NCBI RefSeq assembly: GCF_958450345.1
Contig: NC_088782.1
Span: 2,861,501 to 2,925,500, forward strand
From: Calliphora vicina
Lineage: Eukaryota; Arthropoda; Insecta; Diptera; Calliphoridae
Length of the DNA stretch: 64,000 nt
Direction: 5' to 3'
Shown: piece after piece, positions 56,504-64,000 of the stretch
Layout: the number at the start of each line of letters is the position of its first letter
How positions within the stretch are numbered: position 1 is the stretch's first letter
The notes under the pieces: generated by a model
The model's input: only the letters and a program-made list of their open reading frames with translations
What the model was told of the DNA's origin: nothing
Database searches by the model: none
Position numbers and translations under genes: made by a program

Positions 56504-58734
56504 GATCACATGGTTTCTTATGCCGATTAACAATAAGAATGTGCCAGAGTAGGGAAACTTTAACGCCCCTCAAATTAAATTCAGATGTAATCTTCAAAAC
56601 GAAGTGTCTTTTTTTTGTCTCCTCTATCAAAATTTATTGTTCGGAACTTAGTAATTTTTTTTGTGTTGTACAGTGTTATTTATCAATAACAATAACCTTC
56701 TTCGACAAATTCTTGTTTAAATTTGAAGTTTTCCAACACATATTTTATTGTCCAAGTCTGAAAGAAATTTAAAGTAAAAAAATTCTAAAATTTTTCAGAG
56801 GATAGATTTCAGCTAGTGGAAATCCAATCTATTTAAGTCACATTTTGCCGAGAAATAGTTTTCAAAAAGTCTCATAATTACTACAAAACAATGAGAAGCC
56901 TGTGGCGGACCTGAAAATCTATTATTGAAATATGTGAAATTTGTATATAGCTTCATATTGTTTGTTAGAAATAAATCATATCGTTTGCTGGGTTATGTGT
57001 TTGATTGTCAGTATATAGACTGTCTATCATTGTGTTTTGGTTGTTTGTATATGTTAATGCAAAAGTTTGCGTAATGAAATTTGCATAATTTGACTGTGAA
57101 TTGTATAGAACTCTACTTACTTACATACCTACACAAATACATACAGACAAATAAACTAACAAAAACAAACACTTTTACTTGTACACAAACAAAATCGAAA
57201 AAAATGATAAAAAGAATGGTCATTCAAAGCTAAGAGTGTGTATGAATTTGCAACAAAAAAAAAACGAATTTCTATGAAGACACATTTAAAGGACCTCATA
57301 GACAAGTTTACTTTGTGCAGTGCAGTGCAGTATGTTCGTGTGTGTACAAGTGAACAAATATGTTTTGTTGTTTTACAGTAATATTTGTACACATATACAA
57401 TCATGTTAAACACAGACTCACATTCCTAGATTTGCATATATGCAGTCATAAACAAGATTGCAGTTTTTAAGGATCAAGAAAATTCTTTTTATTCTTACTC
57501 CTTCCTTCCTTCGCTCCCTATCTCTCTCTTGACTTTTAAATTGTATGCCCCTTGATTAAAGTGATTAATTTTATTAAAAAAACTTACGTTTTCTAAAACG
57601 TAATTCATTATAGTTGTGTGTGGTATTTTAAAAGTATATTTTTGTGTATTTATGTTGCGTGTTCAAGTTCAATTGTGCCATTAGTTTTAACCTAAACAAG
57701 GCCATAAAATTGACTTCAAAATAAAAATTATTACCAAAAACGTATACAAGCAACATAAACTTGTTCAAATCTTTCTCCACGAGGCGTAATGAAAAAGGAA
57801 ATTAAATAAAATAAAATAAAAAAAGAAGAACGACGAAGGACCCCTGCGTAAGTAACATGAAACTTTTGTAACTACAATTTTATTTTCCACTACAACTCCA
57901 TTATTATAGTCATTAAATCGAGTTATAAGGGCCATCAACACAACTGAAATCAGGACGAACTATAAAATTCAAACGGATAAATAATGTCAACCCCTTTTTT
58001 TCATTTCTTTTCATACTTTTTATTTCAATTTGCGTATGAAAAAAATATTTCATTATGCGTGTGTATTGTTATGGTTTTTGGAGGTTTGGTGTTTGTGCCT
58101 TCTAGACATTCGTTTTATAGCCGGAATACATTAGAAAACAGCTAAAAACATTCCAGCGTCTCTATTTCTGTTTTTTTTTTCTTTTTAGCTTATTGACTTG
58201 AATTGTTGTTTGTCACATTTTTCTTGTATTGTTATTGCTATTTTTTGTTGGATAAAAAGTTTTTCTTTTTTGTTTTGTATGTAGGAGTCATTAAAAACCT
58301 TTGAAACTAGTTTAGTGGTTTATTGGTTAATAGAAGTCACATTAAAGTTTATGGTGGTGGTTGATATTTTATGAAAGGAAGAATTTCAATATCACTTAAT
58401 TGGCCATGTACTTTCTTAAATTTTAACGAGAAAAAAACTTTAATGCTTCTGCTTCGAAATTTAAAGAATTATTCCATCATATATAATACTGACTTCTTCT
58501 AAAATATGCTTATTTTCGAAGTACTTAAATTTGTTCGTGCACATCGAACAAGTGCTTCTTAGAAGCACTAATGTAAGGGAACTTGTTTCGAAGTGGCAAC
58601 TCACCATTAACAAATTATGTCTTATTTAAGGAAGCAGGGAAAATATATTTGTCCAACAAACATTTTACGCAATCGACTTTATGATTAGATGCATTTTATT
58701 GCTATTAGAACTTGGTCATGTGGCTACAACAATA
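56504..58734. other. spacer of about 2.2 kb
   Basis: No gene recognised. A C/T-rich run lies at 57495-57535 and a small hairpin 'gtgcttcttagaagcac' at about 58551-58567. Confidence 0.45.
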
Positions 58735-59080
58735 GATTCAAAAATAATCATATTAACATTGGACTGGAGGGATGTAACTTTTAAAAATAATCATATTATG
58801 ATTGATCTAAAGTGATAGTATGGTTGGGCTAAACCATAATATGTTTGTGTTACAACACAGTCATTTTGTGGTTGAGCTGCAATCATATTTTGGTGTAGTC
58901 AATCATATTATGGTTATGCTGCAATCATTATAAAACCATATCAATTATAATGTATTTATACAACCATATTAAGGTTGAGGTGGAATCAAAATAGGGTTGC
59001 ACACAATCGTTGTGCTACTATTATAATATGACCTTTGAACCATAATATGAATAACAAGGAATTAAATTATGGTTAAGTAG
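58735..59080. repeat. irregular array of CATAATATGGTT / CAATCATAT motifs
   Basis: More than ten copies of 'aaccataatatg'-like and 'tgcaatcatattatggtt'-like motifs occur in both orientations. They resemble the interior of the CACGCAGAG foldback family (9895, 39062, 42708), but no terminal repeat is found. Confidence 0.5.
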
Positions 59081-59429
59081 GGTAATTTTAAGATATTTTA
59101 TAATGCGACACATTAGTAATACAATGTACTTGTATTATTGTTTTCTTTTCCCGCACTTTTTCATTTCCCTGGAAATCGGGATTCATTTTGAAATTTCCCA
59201 GGAATTCCCGCCTAGAACAAATTATTCAATTTTAAGAATGTAGACTTTGTTAAAAATCTAAAAAATGTAATTGGATACAAATAAAAAATCCAATAAAAAT
59301 TTTAAATGAAGAGATAAACTGACTCAATTTCTAATTTTGTTTATATACAAACCTGTCAATTTTCATTAGATTTTGTTATACCTTCGTTAGATTCCAATTA
59401 ATTCTGTTAATTCGCAAAAAATAAATATT
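59081..59429. other. spacer with relic of a CCCGGGAATT element
   Basis: 59150-59212 ('tttcccgcac', 'atttcccaggaattcccg') resembles the ends of the hAT MITE at 59447. A similar relic is at 61200-61255. No gene. Confidence 0.4.
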
Positions 59430-60874
59430 TTGTTATACCAAGGGTGTAGGGTTCCTACGCGGGAAAAATTTACCGGGAATTCCCGGGAATATTTGTTTGT
59501 TAATTTTCGAGAAATGTTTGTCGGGAATTTTCGGGAATTTCTTCATAAGTTTTCTTCTAAAAGTTACTATATTCAGATACGTTTTGATGGCCAAATTTGT
59601 TGATAATTGAATTATTCTATTATATCCATAGATTTTTTCGGTTCTAACAACAGATAGTCAGTTGGCAAAGAAGTATTACTATTGAAATAACGGAATTTTT
59701 TTTCACTCAATTCAAGCCACAGCAGAAAAATTTGGTTATTAAGAATGAATCAAATTTAAAATTTATGCTCATAAACGAATTATTAAGATGCCTGACATTA
59801 CATCTTTTAAGGATATTCAATGATTATTATTCATATTTAGAGAAACTAATAACAATAATAGTGGTTCAAATTTTTTATCTACAATCAGATTTGAAAAATT
59901 TCTCTAACTACGCATGTTTTGTAGATTTAACATGGTCGAAATTCTTAAGTTTTTTAATTAAACAATAAATTTATTGATTTCATACTGATTAAAACTATGA
60001 CTGTGACAATACCGACCAAATGCCACTATTAAATCAGAAACCCTTAGGCTGGATCTACAACCAAATACAGTTATTTTATACTTCTTTTAAAACCCTGGTA
60101 AAATTATAGGTCAAATTATTCGAAAAAATTTGTCTGGTTTTTGGTTTAATATAGTGTTAAAAAATTCCCGGGAATGAAACGATTTTTTAATTTCGTCCCG
60201 GGAAAGAAAAAAGTCCGGGAAATTAGAAACCCTACAAGGGTGACAAACTTATGTCATTCCGTTTGTAATTTCTACATTTTTCATGTGCGACCCCACAAAG
60301 TATATATGTATATTCTGGATCGTTATAGATAGCGAAGTCGATATAGCCATGTCCATCTGTCCGTATGTTGAAATCAACTTTCCGTAGATACCAAATAAAT
60401 CACATACATGATTCATATATAAATATATCGGGAATTTTTCCGGGTCGGTTGCTATCTAAAATCGACAAAATCGGCCCACAAATGGCTGAGACAACCTCGA
60501 TTTTTGGTCCATATCTGGATTACTCAGTCATTAATATAGGCAATATGGATATCTAATGAAAGATATTTCAAAGTCCATTGCAACGAGGCTTTAGTAAGTT
60601 TGACCTATCCACAATAAGTCAAAATCGGGAAAAATATTTTTTTACACGAATTTTTTTCATCCAAAAATTTATTTTTCATTTTCCCAAAAAAAATTAAAAA
60701 ACAAAATGGAAATTTTTTTTTAAAAAAATTTAAAAAAAATTTTTTTTAAAAAAATTTTGAAAAAAAAAATTCATTTTGTTTAAAAAAAATATTTAAACAA
60801 AATTATTTTGTAAGTATAATTCGGTGAAGGGTATATAAGATACGGCACAGCCGAATATAGCTCTCTTACTTGTT
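59430..60874 (+). mobile_element. Helentron-derived (DINE-1/HINE-like) element, split by hAT MITE
   Basis: It starts 'tgttatacc' and resumes after the MITE with 'acaaacttatgtcattccgt', a GTCY-like tract 'ccatgtccatctgtccgtat', and 'ggcccacaaatggctgag'. An A/T-rich block follows, then 'ggtgaagggtatataagata', the hairpin ACGGCACAGCCGAAT and the ACTTGTT end at 60874. Confidence 0.6.
59447..60234. mobile_element. hAT-type MITE, 788 bp, perfect 8-bp TSD CAAGGGTG
   Basis: It begins TAGGGTTCCTACGCGGGAAA and ends TTAGAAACCCTA. CAAGGGTG lies directly on both sides (59439-59446 and 60235-60242). The subterminal regions on both sides repeat ATTCCCGGGAAT-type palindromes. The 78-residue frame at 59732-59968 shows no transposase motif. 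Confidence 0.88.
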
Positions 60875-61300
60875 TCTCCAAAAATTTTGAATTGGCAATC
60901 TTTTGCTTATTAAATCAAAAATTAAGTAACGATGTTAATTAAAACTTGAAAAAACCTAATAATATTAAACAATTTCACTTTAACGGAAGATGTTTTTATT
61001 CTAACAATTTTTATTTTACTCTTTGTGAAAAAGCTAACAGTTCACGAGTTTTTGTAATATTTTGAATAATGAAGTTGTTTGGGTCTATTTGGGTTAAATC
61101 TTTTTTGTTGTATGAATCTTCTGCATTTGTTTTTGAGCTCTGAGCTTATTTTAGAAAAACTCAAGTTCAAAAAACATCACATAAAACTAAGGAAAATAAT
61201 TCCCCTGAATTCTCGCACATTTTCCCGGGATTTCGGGATTGAAAATTTTGCGGAATGAAAACTATAAATATACATTCCATTTTCAAGCATTTTAATTATA
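60875..61300. other. spacer, nothing beyond a CCCGGGA relic
   Basis: A/T-rich. 61200-61255 carries 'ttttcccgggatttcgggat', a remnant related to the 59447 MITE ends. Confidence 0.4.
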
Positions 61301-61947
61301 CAGTGTTTTAAAAGTTATACTAGAATTGAATCTCCAGTTTATGCAAAATCTAAAATTTTCAAAAGACTGACTTTTGACCGTGGTACTAAAAGCGTTAACG
61401 TTTTCCGATATCAGTGAAATCTTTAGTATATATTTCATATGTATTGAGTATTAACATTTTGAATCTGCTTTATTAAAACAGTATAAAACAATGGCATATT
61501 TCCAAAACTATTGCTAAAATCTCAAATTATAAAATCCTAATGATGAATTCTCAAATTTGTTGAATTTCTTTTAACAACATTTTAATATATTTGATAATGA
61601 AAATTGTATGCAACAATTACTTTTGGCTGAAGAGAAATACTCATTATAGAAACTTTCAAATATCACAGCTTTTGTGAATCTTCTTTCATAAACGTAGAAA
61701 TTAATTTTATGTTCACACAGCCTCAAAAATGATTAAAAACACCCGCGAATTTTTTGATTTTTTTATGGTCATGAAAATCATTATAGTCCGACTTAAATAT
61801 TTTTTTTTCACAACCGAATCTATTATTCAACTTAATCTCCAACAAACCGAAACATTAAAATGTTAGTCGATGAATAAATTTTACGATTTTCATTATCTTA
61901 AAAAAATCAAATATTTTTTGGTGTATACTAACTTTTGAGGATCACTG
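61301..61947. mobile_element. Tc1-type MITE, 647 bp, TA-flanked
   Basis: TA-CAGTGTTTTAAAAGTTATAC at 61299. The right end reversed is TA-CAGTGATCCTCAAAAGTTA. CAGTG ends with CAAAAGTTA and a TA duplication fit the Tc1 group. No transposase is readable inside. Confidence 0.65.
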
Positions 61948-62182
61948 TATGTATTTTCCCTTAAATGTGGGTTGGGATAAGCAATAGTTGGGCAATTATT
62001 GTCTTTTATACCTATTTAGAAATATAATTCTGAATATATTACGATTCCATTATAATTAAATGGGAGTTTTTTTTTTGGCAAAAGCTGACAAACTCAATTT
62101 GATCTAATATAATCGCAAACAAACTCAGCTCAGCATTTCCGATTTGACTCAACTTTTAAATATTGCAGTTTTGAACGAACTG

Positions 62183-62305
62183 TTTTTTTTTTTTAATAAA
62201 TATAAATTTCAAAACTTTTTCTGCTTATCTGCAGAAACACCCAGAGTCTTTGGCGGGAGTTGAACCCACAACCCTCATGCCGATAGTTCAGCACACTATC
62301 AGGGC
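62183..62305 (-). mobile_element. tRNA-derived SINE, 5' truncated
   Basis: It matches the SINE at 50359-50489: 'cccagagtctttggcgggag', then 'gaaccc..aaccctca' and 'atagttcagcacactatc'. The B box is mutated (GGTTCAACTCC). The A-tail is the poly-T run at 62183-62194 on +. Confidence 0.65.
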
Positions 62306-63814
62306 AAAAAAATTTAAAAAAATTAAGGCAATAACCTACTGCTACAATCATATTATTTAAAATCTTTGTTAATTTTCATTTCCACATTCATCATCAAGTC
62401 TAAGTAAATAATTAAAAAACAAAATAAATCAAATAATAAAGTTTGCATGTTTTTCTTTAGCGAAAAAACACCAACTGAAATTGAGAAATTTAAAAAATTA
62501 TACCTGAGAACAAATTCAAGGTTAATTAAAACAAATATTAAATCCTTGACATTAAATTTTGTTTGTAGCCATTGTTTGTGTGTGCATTAATAATTCGCAT
62601 TCAGGAAAATCATTGTAAAATTATTATTTATTAATGCTTTTATTGCAACTAACTGATGGTTGTTGTATTAAAAACTAAAGTGAAAAATGAACTGCCACCT
62701 AAATTCACAGAGTGTTTCAATTTTAATTTCTACAATTTTTTCCTATTACGATATGCGATTGTTTGAAAATGATTATTATTGTTAGTCTGGGGTTTTTTCC
62801 TTCTATTTTTGATGTTAATTTTTACATTATTGTTGCACGAATGTAAACACATACATATGTGAGTGTGTGTGGCAACATCAACACACCACCAGCAACAACA
62901 ACAACAACAACTAACACATAAAATTTGCATTAAAGTTGTAGTTGATTTTAATGGCAACAACAGCCACAACAACAATGTATGATTTATGTTGTTGCATGCA
63001 GATTTATGTATATGTGAAAGTATAGGTACTATCCTGTGTGTGTGAATAAGTGTGTGCTTCTTTTTACCTTTAATTTTATTATTTAATGGTTGCCTGACAA
63101 AAATCAGTTGTACAGTGAAACGAAACAAAATATAAAAAGTCAAAATAATAAATAAAAAAACATGTAAATTTGGGTGGAGGCTGGTCAATAATACAATATT
63201 AATGACAGCAACAACAAAATGGAATCTATTTTTCTCTATTTATATGTATATGTATGTGTACAGATTGTTTTTTTCCTTTGACGTTGTTGTGGTAGTATTG
63301 TAGTTGTTAGTATGTGGAGAACATGTTATTTTCACTCCCCAATTAGTTGAAACGCCAAGTATGGCGTTTATTTGTTATGAATGTTCAAGTTTGTATGGGT
63401 GTGTGTGTGTGTGTGTATAAATATCTGTGTATGGAGACGAAAAAAAATAATAAACAAACGCACACACATACACATATTTAACAAACAAACAAAAATTAAC
63501 AATCAAGCGGCGGTTGGGGATCCTTTGAAAACTCGTGCTTGTACACAATGCGTATGGCAGTCAGACAGGGTTGCCCCAGCAACAGGAATTAACGCAGGCG
63601 CAAGTTCATACAAACACAAACACACACACAGATACACACACACATAAATACTTTATGTTTCTTTTACTTTTTACAAAAACATTGCTGAATACAAACAAAA
63701 ACTACAACGACAATGTCTTCCGCGTGTAAACAATGTTTCGTATGCGTGTTGTTTTTTTTTTGCTCTGTGTTTATAAGTAAAAGTACTTGCTAAGAAACAG
63801 AAAAAGTTAATGAA
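62306..63814. other. spacer with CAA, GT and CA microsatellites
   Basis: (CAA)n near 62890-62910, (GT)n at about 63399-63418, and CACA-rich runs at 63615-63645. The 152-residue minus frame at 62730-63188 is low-complexity (Cys, His and Asn runs from these repeats) and is not called as a gene. Confidence 0.5.
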
Positions 63815-64000
63815 AACAAGTAAGAGAGCTACACATATACGGCTGTGCCGAATCTTATTATACTTCAAAATACAAATTTTAAATATTTTTAGGTAAACAA
63901 AATTTATATTTTTTTTTAAAAGTTGTTTTTTTAATTGTTTCGAAAAAATTTTTTCGAATTGTTATTTTAATTTTTTTTTTGTTTAAATTTTTTAAAAAAA
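63815..64000 (-). mobile_element. Helentron-derived (DINE-1/HINE-like) element, cut by window edge
   Basis: AACAAGTAAGAGAGCT at 63815 is the reverse of the usual ACTTGTT end. The hairpin ACGGCTGTGCCGAAT follows, then the A/T-rich block, which runs off the window. Confidence 0.6.

Noticed and set aside
62730..63188. 152-residue minus-strand open frame, the longest contiguous one outside Prat exon 4
   Set aside because: Its Cys, His and Asn runs come from GTT/GTG/ATT-type simple repeats. There is no family motif or splice support.

Overview
This looks like about 64 kb of a dipteran (fly) nuclear genome. It is strongly AT-rich, has short phase-correct GT-AG introns, and is full of mariner, Tc1, hAT and foldback elements. 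It also carries a repeat class (GTCY tracts, hairpin plus ACTTGTT end) typical of fly Helentron-derived elements. The large spacers and repeat types suggest a calyptrate fly such as a blowfly, flesh fly or house fly relative; that placement is inference.

Only one intact protein gene can be supported: an amidophosphoribosyltransferase (Prat family, first step of de novo purine synthesis). It lies on the + strand in six coding exons between 13034 and 20882, and the reading frame closes at 542 residues. The Ntn catalytic cysteine, the PRPP loop and the four expected iron-sulphur cysteines are all present. Its two long introns are filled with transposon debris: Helentron-like copies in intron 2, and a Helentron-like copy plus a mariner remnant in intron 5.

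The rest is intergenic DNA made largely of dead transposons nested in one another. 0-10.9 kb: mariner pieces, CCCAGC-ended elements, an 808-bp hAT-type MITE, a degenerate tandem repeat, and a mariner split by a foldback. 21-34 kb: a mariner copy, a non-LTR retrotransposon (LINE) remnant, a 1.2-kb element with a 6-bp target duplication holding a second element, an AACATGTTGC minisatellite, and a mariner split by a TA-flanked MITE. 37-45 kb: a LINE split by two foldbacks, then a three-family nest with two near-identical MITE copies in opposite orientation. 48-63 kb: nested MITEs, a pogo-type MITE, two tRNA-derived SINEs, a LINE 3' end, a Tc1 remnant, a complex foldback, and a Helentron-like copy cut by a hAT MITE with a perfect 8-bp duplication.

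No operon, CRISPR, phage or intact transposase is present, and I found no convincing new biological system. The most informative content is the order of nested insertions. Several can be proved inside the window because a related copy provides the empty site.
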